A stretch of DNA of 64,000 nucleotides from positions 1-64,000 of the forward strand of contig NZ_VOSM01000003.1 of the NCBI RefSeq assembly GCF_007997015.1, in the 5' to 3' direction. This DNA is from Lujinxingia vulgaris (GTDB lineage: Bacteria; Myxococcota_A; Bradymonadia; Bradymonadales; Bradymonadaceae). The notes under the pieces are model-generated. The model was not told the origin of the DNA. It saw nothing but the letters and a program-made list of their open reading frames with translations, and made no database searches. This document shows, in pieces, positions 17,443-26,692 of the stretch (position 1 is its first letter; each line of letters begins with the position of its first letter). A program made the position numbers and the translations under genes.

Positions 17443-20400
17443 ATGTTTTGGTCGCACGCGTGTCATTCGTTCTGCTCGCTACTCGTCGTCGCGGGTGTGT
17501 CAGTGAGTGTCGTCTCAGGCTGCTCAGGCGATGCGTCTGACCCCGGGGAGGTCGTCACTTCGGTGGAGACGACGCCGACCGACGGGCTATTGCTGCTGTC
17601 TTTTGGCAATGTAAATCAGCAGATCGCTCTGATGGACCCGTCAACAGGCAAGCTCTCGCCCATGTACGCCACGCGTTCTGCGGCGGGCGTCGCCATCTCG
17701 CCAGACAGCTCGCGGGTGGCGTATCTCACTGACTACGGCATAACGATCGCGCGCGTCGTGGTAAATGGAAGTGGTCCCGCGCTGGTTGAGGAGAAGCAGT
17801 TCGCGCAGACGCGGGATATCATGTCGCAATGGACCCTGCGTTGGACCCCCGATGGACGAAGGCTTTCCTTCGACGACGGCTATATTGATCCCGACCAGGA
17901 GATCGTTTACCGGTGCCCCGATATCGACTTTCTCCGAGTTCGTTACGCGACGCTGATTCCCGGCAGCCATGATGTTGTCTGTGAGACCGATTACACGTTG
18001 CGGCGTGACGATCAGATCATCACCTCGGGGGCCTTTGGCTTTCCAACTTCCGATGGGCAGCTGCTTCAAAACGGAACCGTCGTCGCCCATGGTGCACAGC
18101 CGGAGCCGCCGGTTGGGGTCGGGGCCGGCACAGTCCCGGCCTTGCCGGAGGGCTCCTTCGCCAACTTCCCGTCCGGGGTTCATGGCGAGTACGTCGTCGC
18201 GGAGGCTGCCGGGTTCGTGACGCTCTATAGGGTTGAGGAGAACCTGGGGGAACCGGCCGCCGGCAGCATCATCTACACCGGGGTCGAAGACTCCGGGGCA
18301 TCCGCAGGCAGTGCATCGGAGGCCTGGCCTCTGGCCGAGGCGTTGATGCCCTGGTTCACCGACGGCGTTGGCCGGCGTTACGCGCATCTGGGAACCTCGC
18401 CAGATGGGGAAGAAGCCTTTTACGGGATCGTCTCGTACGTCATTGAGTCCGACAGCCTCACCAACGTGCTGCGGACGATTTCGGTGGAAGGGGCGCTCGT
18501 CGGGGTTCGTCGCGACGGCACCTCGCGCGGCTTTCGGACATCGACCCTGGGGCGAGGGACCATCGCCGGCGGTGGTTTGCCCGATCCCGGTGAGAGGCTG
18601 AATCACATTCCGCCACATTTGATGCCTGGTCTGGTGATTTCGTTTAAGAATGGCGACACGCTTGTTCCCATCGATATTGATATCAACGGGCGTCCGGACT
18701 CCTGGATTGGATGGCGCGATGGCGACCCCTGGCTTGGCGATCGCATCGGCATGATGTCCCCCGATGGCCGTGACTTTGCGACGGTCATCGGAGATGGCAC
18801 GACGGAGCCACGCAAACTCTGTGTCTCCCGGATCTCCGAGGGGCTGCGCACGGAGTGCCTGGATGTTCCCTACGACTTCACGCATGCCCGTGTGCTCGGC
18901 ATCGTGGGCGCTGATACCGACGCGCGTTATGCCGATGATGCCCCGCGTATTCTGCATACCTCACGGGCCGCGGCGTATCCCGGAGCCACGGTGGAGATCT
19001 CTGGCGTGCGCTTTGGTGAGAGCGGAGAGTTGTTCATCGGGGATATGGCGGTCCCGCAGTCGGCGATCGTCGAATGGTCCGATCGCCGCGTTGCGTTTGT
19101 GATGGATGCATCGATGCCCCTGGCGGGTCCGCTGATGGTGCGCACTGACGCGGGCGACACGGCTGCCCAACGCGAGTTCTGGCTCCATCGAACCAGGCAG
19201 GTGCAGACGCCCTTTGATGACGTTCCGATCGGGCGCATTGAGCTGGGTCAGGGGCTTAATGCGCTTGATCTGGGATCGCTCACGGAGTTTGAGTTTCAAA
19301 CCGAAGGCGGCCATCGACGCTGGGTGTTTTCGCAAGAAATGTACGACGACGAAGGCGACTTCTACGCGTTTGCCGAGGGCAGTGCGACGGTCTACCAGGA
19401 TAGCGCACGGCTTGTGGCCGGCGATTACAGCCGCGAGATCTACTTCGAACATGGCACGGGTTTGAGCGATGATTCGCGCTGGCAGCCGGTGGCACTGCAG
19501 TACCGCCAGCCCGGACAGCAGACGATCATCGCCCGCGAACTCGGAGAACTGCGCGCGCTCGGCCCCAACGGTCGCTTTATGGTGCCCCAGGATGAGCGCG
19601 TTCTGCTGGTGGAGCCCTCGACCCAGGACCGCTGGTCCTTCTCGTGCCCCGTGGAGGATGGCAGCGGCATCTGGCGAGTGCGTGAAAATCGCGGCTACCC
19701 GTCGCGTCTCTTGCGTCAGACCGGGTGGAACAGAATTGAGCAGCCTCCGGAGATGCGCGCCGTGTACGCGCAGGAGGTCACGTCCTTGCCGATCGGAATG
19801 TCGGCCGTGGAACAGGCCGGTGATATCATGATCGCGACCGGGAGCGTCGATGGCGTGGGCGCCTACGCGATGAGCACCGACCGGGGGGCAACGTTTGGGG
19901 AGCCGGTCGTCGTGCCGACGGTCGAGGGGAAGCTGCGAGAGCCGATTCGCGTGCAGGCTTCAAGCGGCACGTTCTTTCTCGTCTTCAGCAGCCCGGCGAA
20001 CGCCCCGGGGTTGACCGGCGTCTATGCGGTGACGCTCGAGGGGACATTCGTTGAGCTCGTCGGTGATCTTCCCAACGGACGGCTCGGTGGCGGGCTTGCG
20101 CCTGATGTTCTACCCCTGACCTACGCCGAGCGCGACGGGGAGGTGCTCGTCTACTTCCCGCAAACGAAGGTCCTGGTTCGGGCCGACCTTTCCGGATTTT
20201 CGCCCACAGGTAACACCATCTCCTGGGAGGTCGTGCCGAGCGCTGCGGCCGAGGAGCAGGTGGCGAGTGTGCACTACGATGAGGATAGCGAAACGTTCTA
20301 CGCGCTTTTGGACGATGGAACGGTCATGAGCGCAAGCGACGACTGGGGTGTCTGGTCTGTTGAGGACCTGGGGATCGATCTGGCGTTGCCGACGCAGGTC

Positions 20401-20535
20401 GCCCCGAGCGGCCTGGGCCGAATGAGTGATGGCCGCTGGTTGATCCAGGCCAGCCTCTTTGACGCGCGGGCTGGCGTGGCGCCGCAGACACCGAGTCCGC
20501 TGCGCCAGGAGGCGTTTCTGGTTTCTCCTCGCTGA
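17443..20535 (+). CDS. large lipoprotein with beta-propeller and IPT/TIG-like domain
   Basis: The 1030-residue protein has a signal ending VVSGC, so it should be lipid-anchored. The N-terminal half carries PD40/WD40-like repeats (VAISPDSSRVAYLTD, WTPDGRRLSFDDG, MMSPDGRDFATV). Near residue 510 an IPT/TIG-like fold appears (AAYPGATVEISGVRFGESG). The C-terminal third again looks like a propeller (YAMSTDRGATF). It probably faces the periplasm or outer surface. Its partners are unknown; it stands alone with a 262-bp gap upstream in which I see nothing. Confidence 0.8.
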   Translation: MFWSHACHSFCSLLVVAGVSVSVVSGCSGDASDPGEVVTSVETTPTDGLLLLSFGNVNQQIALMDPSTGKLSPMYATRSAAGVAISPDSSRVAYLTDYGITIARVVVNGSGPALVEEKQFAQTRDIMSQWTLRWTPDGRRLSFDDGYIDPDQEIVYRCPDIDFLRVRYATLIPGSHDVVCETDYTLRRDDQIITSGAFGFPTSDGQLLQNGTVVAHGAQPEPPVGVGAGTVPALPEGSFANFPSGVHGEYVVAEAAGFVTLYRVEENLGEPAAGSIIYTGVEDSGASAGSASEAWPLAEALMPWFTDGVGRRYAHLGTSPDGEEAFYGIVSYVIESDSLTNVLRTISVEGALVGVRRDGTSRGFRTSTLGRGTIAGGGLPDPGERLNHIPPHLMPGLVISFKNGDTLVPIDIDINGRPDSWIGWRDGDPWLGDRIGMMSPDGRDFATVIGDGTTEPRKLCVSRISEGLRTECLDVPYDFTHARVLGIVGADTDARYADDAPRILHTSRAAAYPGATVEISGVRFGESGELFIGDMAVPQSAIVEWSDRRVAFVMDASMPLAGPLMVRTDAGDTAAQREFWLHRTRQVQTPFDDVPIGRIELGQGLNALDLGSLTEFEFQTEGGHRRWVFSQEMYDDEGDFYAFAEGSATVYQDSARLVAGDYSREIYFEHGTGLSDDSRWQPVALQYRQPGQQTIIARELGELRALGPNGRFMVPQDERVLLVEPSTQDRWSFSCPVEDGSGIWRVRENRGYPSRLLRQTGWNRIEQPPEMRAVYAQEVTSLPIGMSAVEQAGDIMIATGSVDGVGAYAMSTDRGATFGEPVVVPTVEGKLREPIRVQASSGTFFLVFSSPANAPGLTGVYAVTLEGTFVELVGDLPNGRLGGGLAPDVLPLTYAERDGEVLVYFPQTKVLVRADLSGFSPTGNTISWEVVPSAAAEEQVASVHYDEDSETFYALLDDGTVMSASDDWGVWSVEDLGIDLALPTQVAPSGLGRMSDGRWLIQASLFDARAGVAPQTPSPLRQEAFLVSPR

Positions 20536-20627
20536 TCCAGTGTGGGGGGGAGATGCACGCAGCGTCTTAGGGTTTTCTAGCTCCCCCCTGGTGTTGGACC
20601 GACAGGTTTGCGTCATAGGCATCGACC

Positions 20628-20987
20628 ATGCAGGACATGATGCTCGAATACCTCCACCTCGCGCAGTCCCTTGTGCATTACAGCTTGCACTTTCTTGCAC
20701 CGGGCCTCCTCGCCTGGCTCTTCTTCCGGGAGCAGTGGAAGAAGGCCTGGCTGATCATGCTCGCCACGATGCTGGTCGATCTCGACCATCTTTTGGCGTG
20801 GCCCGATGTGTTTGTGCCGGACCGCTGCGGCATCGGGTTTCATCCGCTGCACTCCTATCCAGCGATAGGTGTGTACGCGGTGGGGTGTTTCATTCGCCCG
20901 CTGCGCATCGTCGCGGTCGGGCTTCTCTTTCACATGTTCACGGACTTTCAGGATTGCGTGTGGATGACGTGCTCGAGTGGGGTGTGA
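20628..20987 (+). CDS. DUF6122-like small membrane protein
   Basis: The 119-residue protein has three or four hydrophobic segments and conserved polar motifs (VHYSLHFLAP, MLVDLDHLLA, CGIGFHPLHSY). I recognise this pattern as the DUF6122 group of inner-membrane proteins. The DxDH and HPLH pieces could bind a metal. Its function is unknown. It begins 92 bases after the lipoprotein gene on the same strand. Confidence 0.75.
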   Translation: MQDMMLEYLHLAQSLVHYSLHFLAPGLLAWLFFREQWKKAWLIMLATMLVDLDHLLAWPDVFVPDRCGIGFHPLHSYPAIGVYAVGCFIRPLRIVAVGLLFHMFTDFQDCVWMTCSSGV

Positions 20988-21057
20988 GAGCACTCGATCT
21001 GCCGGAGTTGAGTTGTCATAATTAATAATATCACCGATCCATGACTTTCAGAGGCAC

Positions 21058-21411
21058 TCAGGACGCGCCCAGGGTCAGCACAAACACACTGTCTTGGAGC
21101 GCGTGCACGTCGTGGGAGAGATCTGCACCCAGCGCCAGAAGGTTGCCCGCCACAAGCTCGACCTGACGATCGGGGAGCTGCAGACGGAGATGACCGCTGA
21201 GGCAGTGGATGGTGACCGTGGCGCTGGCGTGGTGTTCGGCGATGGTGCGGTCCCGGGCCAGGGCGATGATGACCACGCGAAGATCCGGGGTATGCACCAG
21301 GGTGCGGGCGAGCTGCCCTTTTCGCTGATAGCGGTCATCGGTGATGAGCTCATCGTAGAGAGCGTTGAGGTCGATGAGGTGTCCGTGCTCCGGGGAGTTG
21401 AGGCTGCTCAT
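21058..21411 (-). CDS. cupin-domain protein
   Basis: This 117-residue protein has a single cupin barrel, with EHHASATVTIHCLSGHLRLQ as motif 1 and HDVHALQDSVFVLTL as motif 2. ATG 21411 follows GGAG with good spacing; ATG 21423 is possible. Its histidines could bind a metal, although motif 1 is not fully canonical. It is transcribed divergently from the globin gene, and the dyad at 21440-21457 lies between them. It may be a stress-response or small-molecule-binding protein. Confidence 0.75.
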   Translation of the reverse strand: MSSLNSPEHGHLIDLNALYDELITDDRYQRKGQLARTLVHTPDLRVVIIALARDRTIAEHHASATVTIHCLSGHLRLQLPDRQVELVAGNLLALGADLSHDVHALQDSVFVLTLGAS

Positions 21412-21439
21412 GGGGTTCTCCATTGAAGGTGGATGATAA

Positions 21440-21457
21440 AATCTACTTGTATAGATT
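21440..21457. promoter_or_regulatory. dyad between cupin and globin genes
   Basis: AATCTA-CTTGTA-TAGATT is a perfect 6-6-6 inverted repeat in the divergent promoter region. It is AT-rich in GC-rich surroundings. The neighbouring Fe-S-type regulator at 21979 is the obvious candidate to bind it. That link is inferred. Confidence 0.5.
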
Positions 21458-21559
21458 AAATTCGAGGCTAGTCTGGGCAAGGGGGGGCAACGTTTCGCCG
21501 CGTCGGAGGCCAGACCGGCTTCCGTCATGTGTTGGAGAACCTGAGCGCAGGTAGTGAGC

Positions 21560-21982
21560 ATGCTACGACCCGTTACCCCGAAAGTTGAAGAGCGCCGCGA
21601 GCGCTTTTCCATCGCCGATATCAACCTGATGGTGCAGACCTTCTACGCGCAGGTGCGCGACGATGAGGAGTTGGGGCCGATCTTTGAGCGGCGCATCGAC
21701 AGTTGGCCCGAGCACCTGGAGCGGATGGTGTTTTTCTGGCGCGCGGTGCTGCGCTCCGAGCCCACATTTACGATGTCGGAGCGCGGGGCGCCGCCGGTGT
21801 TGCATTGGGGGATGGAGGAGGTTGAGCGCCATCATTACCAGCGCTGGCTCTCACTCTTCTCGGAGGTGGTCGAGGGCATCTTTGAGCCTGACGATGCCGA
21901 ACAGGTGTTCGAAGCGGCCAGCCGCATCGCCGAGGCATTCTCGCGTTATCTGCCCGCAGATTCGACCGAAGGTGAGCGATGA
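21560..21982 (+). CDS. truncated haemoglobin (group III type)
   Basis: The product of about 140 residues has the truncated-globin signatures LGPIFERRI, WPEHLERMVFFW and HHYQRWLSLF, the last containing the proximal histidine. Group III globins bind O2 or NO and often protect against nitrosative stress. ATG 21560 follows AGG at good distance; GTG 21554 also fits. It overlaps the next gene by ATGA, so globin and regulator are co-translated. Confidence 0.85.
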   Translation: MLRPVTPKVEERRERFSIADINLMVQTFYAQVRDDEELGPIFERRIDSWPEHLERMVFFWRAVLRSEPTFTMSERGAPPVLHWGMEEVERHHYQRWLSLFSEVVEGIFEPDDAEQVFEAASRIAEAFSRYLPADSTEGER

Positions 21983-22653
21983 CCACCGAGGCGTTGAGCG
22001 ATTCGCGGCGAGTGATTCTGGGGGTGTTGCGTCGCCAGAGGGTGTGCACGATTGACGCGCTTGTGGAGGCGACGGAGCTCTCGAAGACGGCGGTGCGGGC
22101 GCATCTGGTGCGTCTGGAGCGGGACGGGGCCGTGGAGCGAGCGGACGTGGGGCATGAGGGGCCGGGGCGGCCGCCGGCGGCATTTTCGCTCACCGAGCAG
22201 GGCGCCGAGCTCTTTCCGAGCAGTGATGCGGCGATGCTCTCCGGGTTGGTGCGCTATCTGGACGGGCAGGGGGCAGGGGAGCTTGTGGATGGGTATTTTG
22301 CCGATGTGTGGGCGGAGCGTGCAGTCGATGTGTTGAAGGAGCTCGGCGCTTCGGATTTTCGCGCGTCAACGCTGGCCGAGAGGTTGCGGGCGCTGGAGGC
22401 GGTGCTCACGCGCACCGACTTTATGCCGCGCATTGAGCGCGGCGAAGATCAGGATGGCGAAAAGGTGGTGCGGGTCTGTGAGTGCAACTGCCCCTTGCCG
22501 GCCGCCGCGCGGGCCAGCCGCGCGCCGTGCCGGCTGGAGGTGCAGTTTCTCTCAGAAGTCATCGGCGCGAGGCCCTCCTCGGTGAGGATTTGCACCGAGC
22601 GTCGGGAGCCCTGTGTGTTTGAGTTTCGGGTCGCCGGAAGCGCTGCCGAGTGA
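21979..22653 (+). CDS. SufR-like Fe-S winged-helix regulator
   Basis: A winged-helix domain (VCTIDALVEATELSKTAVRA, then GRPPAAFSLTEQG) is followed by a cysteine pattern CECNCP, then C at RAPCRLE, C at VRICTE and C at REPCVFE. This arrangement is that of SufR-type regulators, which hold an Fe-S cluster and respond to cluster loss, oxygen or NO. The product is 224 residues. Coupling to a globin suggests control of a nitrosative or oxygen response. The likely target is the dyad at 21440-21457, and possibly genes elsewhere. Confidence 0.8.
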   Translation: MTTEALSDSRRVILGVLRRQRVCTIDALVEATELSKTAVRAHLVRLERDGAVERADVGHEGPGRPPAAFSLTEQGAELFPSSDAAMLSGLVRYLDGQGAGELVDGYFADVWAERAVDVLKELGASDFRASTLAERLRALEAVLTRTDFMPRIERGEDQDGEKVVRVCECNCPLPAAARASRAPCRLEVQFLSEVIGARPSSVRICTERREPCVFEFRVAGSAAE

Positions 22654-22660
22654 GGGGGCA

Positions 22661-22930
22661 CTAAGGGGAAGTCATCGCCTGGAGGCGTGCGAGCGCCTGG
22701 CGAAGTTCGTGGCGAAGAGCCTCGGGGCGCTGCGCGGCGCAGAGCTGAAAATGCATCATCTCCAGACGCGTAATGAGCGTCTGGAGGGTCTCTGTGAGCT
22801 CGCCACCGTCCTCGCTTAACCCGGGAACAAGGGCTTGAAGCCGCGACAGCAGCTCCTCCTCGTCAACGTCATCAAAGCGCTCAACCTCTCGCAGGATGGC
22901 GATGGCTCGCGCTCGGATGTTAACTACCAT
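22661..22930 (-). CDS. hypothetical helical protein
   Basis: The product (about 89 residues from ATG 22930, or 119 from ATG 23020) is helical, acidic in its first half and rich in leucine (EELLSRLQALVPGLSE, then TLITRLEMMHFQL). The extra N-terminus from 23020 is low-complexity Pro/Ser and may not be translated. No ribosome site is clear for either start. It converges with the regulator gene. No family is recognised. Confidence 0.55.
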   Translation of the reverse strand: MVVNIRARAIAILREVERFDDVDEEELLSRLQALVPGLSEDGGELTETLQTLITRLEMMHFQLCAAQRPEALRHELRQALARLQAMTSP

Positions 22931-23086
22931 GGGTGTGTCGGGGGCAGGCGAAGAGGTCACGGGCTCGTCCGGTGAAGAGAGGGAAGGACGCTGCGAGGAT
23001 CGTGGCGCGCCGAGCGGCATCGCGCAAGCCCCGGTCGCCGATGCCCCTCCGGCTGTGCGCCGCTATACCCTCAGGCTGACGACGGC

Positions 23087-23689
23087 TTATATCGACCCGG
23101 GCGAAGCCGAGCGTCCCCCCGACTCCGAGGCGGTCTGACCCTCATGCTTGCCCTCGCCGAACTCTTCGATCGTTTTCGCGATGAAGGCTTTGAGGTCGCC
23201 GGGGTTGCGGCTTGTCACAAGTCCCTCATCGACGACGACTTCTTCGTCGACCCAGTTGGCACCGGCGTTTTTCAGGTCGGTTTTGATCGAGGGGTAGGAG
23301 GTGAGCTTGCGGCCGCGCACCACGTCGGCCTCCACCAGCATCCAGGGGCCGTGGCAGATAGAGGCCACCGGTTTGTGCTGCTCAAAGAAGTCGCGTACGA
23401 AGCTCACGGCGTCGTCGTTCTGGCGTAAGAAGTCGGGATTCATCACGCCACCGGGGATGAGCAGGGCGTGGTAGTCGTCCGCGTTGGCGTCGGAGACGGC
23501 GACGTCGACCTTTATGTGCTTACCCCATTGATCCTGATCCCAGGCTTTGATCTGCCCCTCTTCCGGGCTGACGATATGCACGGTGGCGCCCTCGTTGCGC
23601 AGGGCGTCGACGGGCTCTGTGAGCTCCACCTGCTCGAATCCAGTGGTGGCGAGTACGGCGATGGTTTTGTCGTTGAGTCTCCTGCTCAT
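23087..23689 (-). CDS. DJ-1/PfpI-family protein
   Basis: The 200-residue protein has the class I amidotransferase-like fold. The nucleophile elbow is SICHGPWMLVEADV with cysteine in AxICHGP style, and TSYPSIKTDLKNAGANWVDE follows. This is the PfpI/YhbO group, linked to protein deglycation or stress resistance, with some members acting as proteases. ATG 23689 follows AGAGGAG. It is cytoplasmic. No partner is evident; the flanking gaps are short. Confidence 0.88.
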   Translation of the reverse strand: MSRRLNDKTIAVLATTGFEQVELTEPVDALRNEGATVHIVSPEEGQIKAWDQDQWGKHIKVDVAVSDANADDYHALLIPGGVMNPDFLRQNDDAVSFVRDFFEQHKPVASICHGPWMLVEADVVRGRKLTSYPSIKTDLKNAGANWVDEEVVVDEGLVTSRNPGDLKAFIAKTIEEFGEGKHEGQTASESGGRSASPGSI

Positions 23690-23895
23690 GGTCGAAACTC
23701 CTCTTGAAAAAGACAACTCAGGTGCCCTGTGTGGGCAGCCCTGAATGTGAGTGCGAACATCGAGAAGTCCAGTATTTGAGCCGTGATCGCGGTGTGCGAT
23801 GAGCGGGGAGGCTGTGGTAGGTTGAGGGATAGAGCGTGCGCCGGGGGATGATTTCCTGGCGAGCAGAATCAGAGGGTTGGGAAGGGAGGTTTGTG

Positions 23896-24516
23896 GTGAA
23901 TACCGGTGATGTGGATTCCTATCTGGAAGATGGTTGCGGGCGTTGTAAGCATTATCAGACGCCGGAGTGCAAAGTGCATCAGTGGGCCGAGGGGCTTCGG
24001 GCGCTTCGGGAGGTGGTGCGCGCCACCGAGCTCGAAGAGCAGCTCAAGTGGGGCTCTCCCTGCTACTCGCTGGAGGGGCAAAACGTGGCGATGATCGGTG
24101 CGTACCGCGATAACTTCGTGCTGAGCTTACTGAAAGGTGCCGCGCTGCCAGATCCGGCGAAGATTCTGGAGAAGCCGGGGCCGAACACCCGTTACGCGCG
24201 GGTGGTGCGGTTTCGCTCGGTGGACGAGGTCGTGGAGCGGCGCGACGCGCTGGCGCAGCTTCTTCACGAGGCGCTTGTTTTTGAGCGTTCCGGTAAGGAG
24301 GTGGAGGTCGATGCCGACGACGCATTGCCCGCGGAGTTGGAGGAGCGCCTGGAGGCCGACGCCGACTTCAAAGAGGCCTTTGAGGCGCTGACGCCCGGGC
24401 GCCAGCGCAGCTACCAGATCTACATCGGAGGGGCGAAGAAGCGGGAGACACGCGAGGCGCGCGTGGAGCGCGCCGTGCCGAAGATCATGGAAGGCAAGGG
24501 CTGGAACGAGCGCTGA
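23896..24516 (+). CDS. YdeI/DUF1801-family protein
   Basis: The product of about 206 residues matches the YdeI-like group: LEEQLKWGSPCYSLEGQNVA, then a C-terminal ALTPGRQRSYQIYIGGAKK with the KRETREAR tail. An N-terminal CGRCKHYQTPECKVHQW adds three cysteines and a histidine, possibly a metal site. GTG 23896 is chosen because GGGAGG lies six bases upstream. The family is associated with stress and periplasmic responses, but the molecular role is not known. Confidence 0.75.
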   Translation: MNTGDVDSYLEDGCGRCKHYQTPECKVHQWAEGLRALREVVRATELEEQLKWGSPCYSLEGQNVAMIGAYRDNFVLSLLKGAALPDPAKILEKPGPNTRYARVVRFRSVDEVVERRDALAQLLHEALVFERSGKEVEVDADDALPAELEERLEADADFKEAFEALTPGRQRSYQIYIGGAKKRETREARVERAVPKIMEGKGWNER

Positions 24517-24567
24517 GAGCGAGGGGCCAGCAGGGGGCGCGTCGCCACGTGACGCTGGCCGGGGGGA

Positions 24568-24593
24568 GTTATTCAAGAGGTTGTTTGAATAAC
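24568..24593. promoter_or_regulatory. candidate operator 1 of the ArsR-rhodanese gene
   Basis: GTTATTCAA and TTGAATAAC are 9-bp perfect inverted arms around an 8-base centre (GAGGTTGT). A second site at 24608-24627 has the related arms GTTCAA and TTGAAC with an 8-base centre, GTGTTTGT. The two centres are 37 bp apart, both upstream of ATG 24655. Confidence 0.6.
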
Positions 24594-24607
24594 TGCCTGT
24601 GCGCATT

Positions 24608-24627
24608 GTTCAAGTGTTTGTTTGAAC
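24608..24627. promoter_or_regulatory. candidate operator 2 of the ArsR-rhodanese gene
   Basis: GTTCAA-GTGTTTGT-TTGAAC is the second inverted repeat, sharing TTCAA arms, an 8-base spacer and the TTTGT core with site 1. The paired arrangement suits cooperative binding by a dimeric ArsR-type repressor. Confidence 0.55.
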
Positions 24628-24654
24628 GCTTAATCTTTGCGCGCGGAGTTTTAT

Positions 24655-25311
24655 ATGGCCTCATCCTCTTCTCGACACTTTAAAGACACGGCCTACGCCC
24701 ATCTGGCACAGGTGGGTAAGGCGCTCTCCAGCCCGGCGCGGCTGGAGATTCTTGAGCTTCTGGCTCAGGCCCCGCGCACCGTGGAGGTGTTGGCCGGCGA
24801 GATCCATCAGTCGGTGGCCAACACCTCGCACCATCTTCAGTCGTTGAAGCGCGCCGAGCTGGTGCGCTCTCAGCGTGATGGGCTGCACGTGCACTACTCG
24901 CTGGCCGGCGATGATGTGGCCGCCCTGCTGGTGCGGCTTCAGGCCGTCGCTCAGCATCATATTGCGGGGTTGGAGAAGTTAACGCGGGAGTTTTTCGACG
25001 AGCCGCAGGGACTGGAGTCGCTGGACGCGGCCATGCTTCGCGCGCGCATGGATGCGGGAGAGGTCGTGTTGATCGACGTGCGGCCCCGGGTGGAGTTTGA
25101 GGAGGGGCATCTTCCGGGGGCGTTGTCGATTCCGCTCTCCGAGCTTGAGGCTCACCTCGATGAGTTGCCCTGTGATCGGTCGATTGTGGCGTACTGTCGC
25201 GGACCCTTCTGCACCTTCTCGGCCGAGGCCGCGCGTCGGTTGCGGGAGCTTGGGTTTGACGCTCATCGCTCGGACATCTCCGTGCACAGCCTTCCTGAAT
25301 CCGGGGCGTGA
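24655..25311 (+). CDS. ArsR-type regulator fused to rhodanese
   Basis: The 218-residue protein has an N-terminal winged helix (QVGKALSSPARLEILELLAQ, VANTSHHLQSLKRAELV) and a C-terminal rhodanese domain (VVLIDVRPRVEFEEGHLPGA, VAYCRGPFCTFS). The rhodanese loop begins with cysteine in CRGPFC, with a second cysteine that could form a persulfide or disulfide. ArsR-rhodanese fusions usually sense sulfane sulfur or redox state. It has two palindromes upstream and is followed by a transporter and sulfur enzymes. The start at 24655 (ATG) gives the best family alignment. Confidence 0.88.
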   Translation: MASSSSRHFKDTAYAHLAQVGKALSSPARLEILELLAQAPRTVEVLAGEIHQSVANTSHHLQSLKRAELVRSQRDGLHVHYSLAGDDVAALLVRLQAVAQHHIAGLEKLTREFFDEPQGLESLDAAMLRARMDAGEVVLIDVRPRVEFEEGHLPGALSIPLSELEAHLDELPCDRSIVAYCRGPFCTFSAEAARRLRELGFDAHRSDISVHSLPESGA

Positions 25312-25313
25312 GC

Positions 25314-26612
25314 ATGAAGAAGTCATCGAGGAATGCTCCCGAGGTGCGATTGGGCCTGCGCGAAAATCTCGCGCAGTTCTCATTGCTGGTGCTCGTCAAC
25401 GCCTTTGTGGGCGCGATGGTGGGTATGGAGCGCAGCATTCTGCCCGCCATCGCCGAAGAGGAGTTCGAGCTGGCGGCGCGCACTGCGATCCTCTCGTTCA
25501 TCATCGTTTTTGGAGTGACCAAGGCGCTGACGAACTACATGGCCGGGCGCTGGTCGGACCGGTTTGGGCGAAAGGCGGTGCTGATTGCCGGGTGGCTTGT
25601 GGCCGCGCCGGTCCCCTTTTTGCTGATGTGGGCACCCTCGTGGTCATGGATTCTGGGGGCCAACGTGCTGCTGGGCGTTAGCCAGGGGCTGACGTGGTCG
25701 ACGACCGTGATCATGAAGATCGACCTGGCGGGCCCCAAAAACCGCGGCCTGGCGATGGGGCTCAACGAGTTCGCCGGTTATTTCGCGGTGGCCATCAGCG
25801 CGCTGGCCACCGGGTTCATCGCTGCGGAGTATGGGCTGCGACCGCAACCTTTCTACCCGGGTATTGTGTTTGTGGTGCTGGGCACCTTGCTCTCGATTTT
25901 TGCGGTGCGGGAGACGAAGCATCACGTGACCCTGGAGTCGTCTCAGACCACGACGACAGACGCCGACACGCTATCGGCCTCGGAGGTCATCAAGCGCACG
26001 AGCTTGAGCGACCCGGATCTTTCGTCGGTGAGTCAGGCCGGGTTGGTCAATAACCTCAATGATGGGATGGCCTGGGGGCTCTTTCCGCTGGTGTTTGCGG
26101 CGGCCTCGATGTCGCTCGGTGAGATTGGCACCCTGGCGGCGATTTACCCGGCGGTCTGGGGACTGGGGCAGCTCTTTACCGGCGCGTGGAGCGATAAAGT
26201 GGGCCGAAAGGGGCTGATTGTGGCCGGGATGTGGACGCAGGCCGCCGGCATCGTGGTCATCGCTTTGGGCTCGACGTTCTGGGTGTTTGCGGCCGGGGCG
26301 GTGCTGCTGGGGCTGGGCACTTCAATGGTCTACCCGACGCTGCTGGCCGCCATCGGTGATGTGGCCCACCCGAGCTGGCGGGCATCTTCTGTCGGCGTTT
26401 ATCGCCTCTGGCGAGATATGGGTTACGCCGTCGGTGCGCTGCTGGCGGGCATCGTGGCTGATGCGTTTGGGCTTTCCGTGGCGACGCTGACGATCGCGGC
26501 TTTGACCTTTGCGTCAGGTGTTGTGGTGGCGGTGCGGATGCGGGAGACATTGAAGCACGACGCTCAATCTTCAAGTGGCGCTGAACCCACGTCGCCTAAC
26601 CGACGTCGATGA
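25314..26612 (+). CDS. MFS transporter
   Basis: The 432-residue protein has about twelve membrane spans, with RWSDRFGRKAVLI and AWSDKVGRKGLIVAG between spans 2-3 and 8-9, the classic MFS motif. The start overlaps or nearly abuts the regulator gene (GTG 25308 forms GTGA with its stop; ATG 25314 is preferred). The operon position suggests that its expression follows the sulfur-sensing regulator. The substrate is unknown: a sulfur compound, sulfite or a xenobiotic are all possible. Confidence 0.85.
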   Translation: MKKSSRNAPEVRLGLRENLAQFSLLVLVNAFVGAMVGMERSILPAIAEEEFELAARTAILSFIIVFGVTKALTNYMAGRWSDRFGRKAVLIAGWLVAAPVPFLLMWAPSWSWILGANVLLGVSQGLTWSTTVIMKIDLAGPKNRGLAMGLNEFAGYFAVAISALATGFIAAEYGLRPQPFYPGIVFVVLGTLLSIFAVRETKHHVTLESSQTTTTDADTLSASEVIKRTSLSDPDLSSVSQAGLVNNLNDGMAWGLFPLVFAAASMSLGEIGTLAAIYPAVWGLGQLFTGAWSDKVGRKGLIVAGMWTQAAGIVVIALGSTFWVFAAGAVLLGLGTSMVYPTLLAAIGDVAHPSWRASSVGVYRLWRDMGYAVGALLAGIVADAFGLSVATLTIAALTFASGVVVAVRMRETLKHDAQSSSGAEPTSPNRRR

Positions 26613-26692
26613 GCGGCGATGTTCACAATGTTCCAAGGGAGTGATGACATGACGAGTCCTGGTGATCGGCCCCCTTTTACTAAGGTATTTGC

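Noticed and set aside
17641-18957. A 438-codon minus-strand frame opposite the large lipoprotein
   Set aside because: Antisense to a clear lipoprotein gene and without any family resemblance; an effect of high GC.
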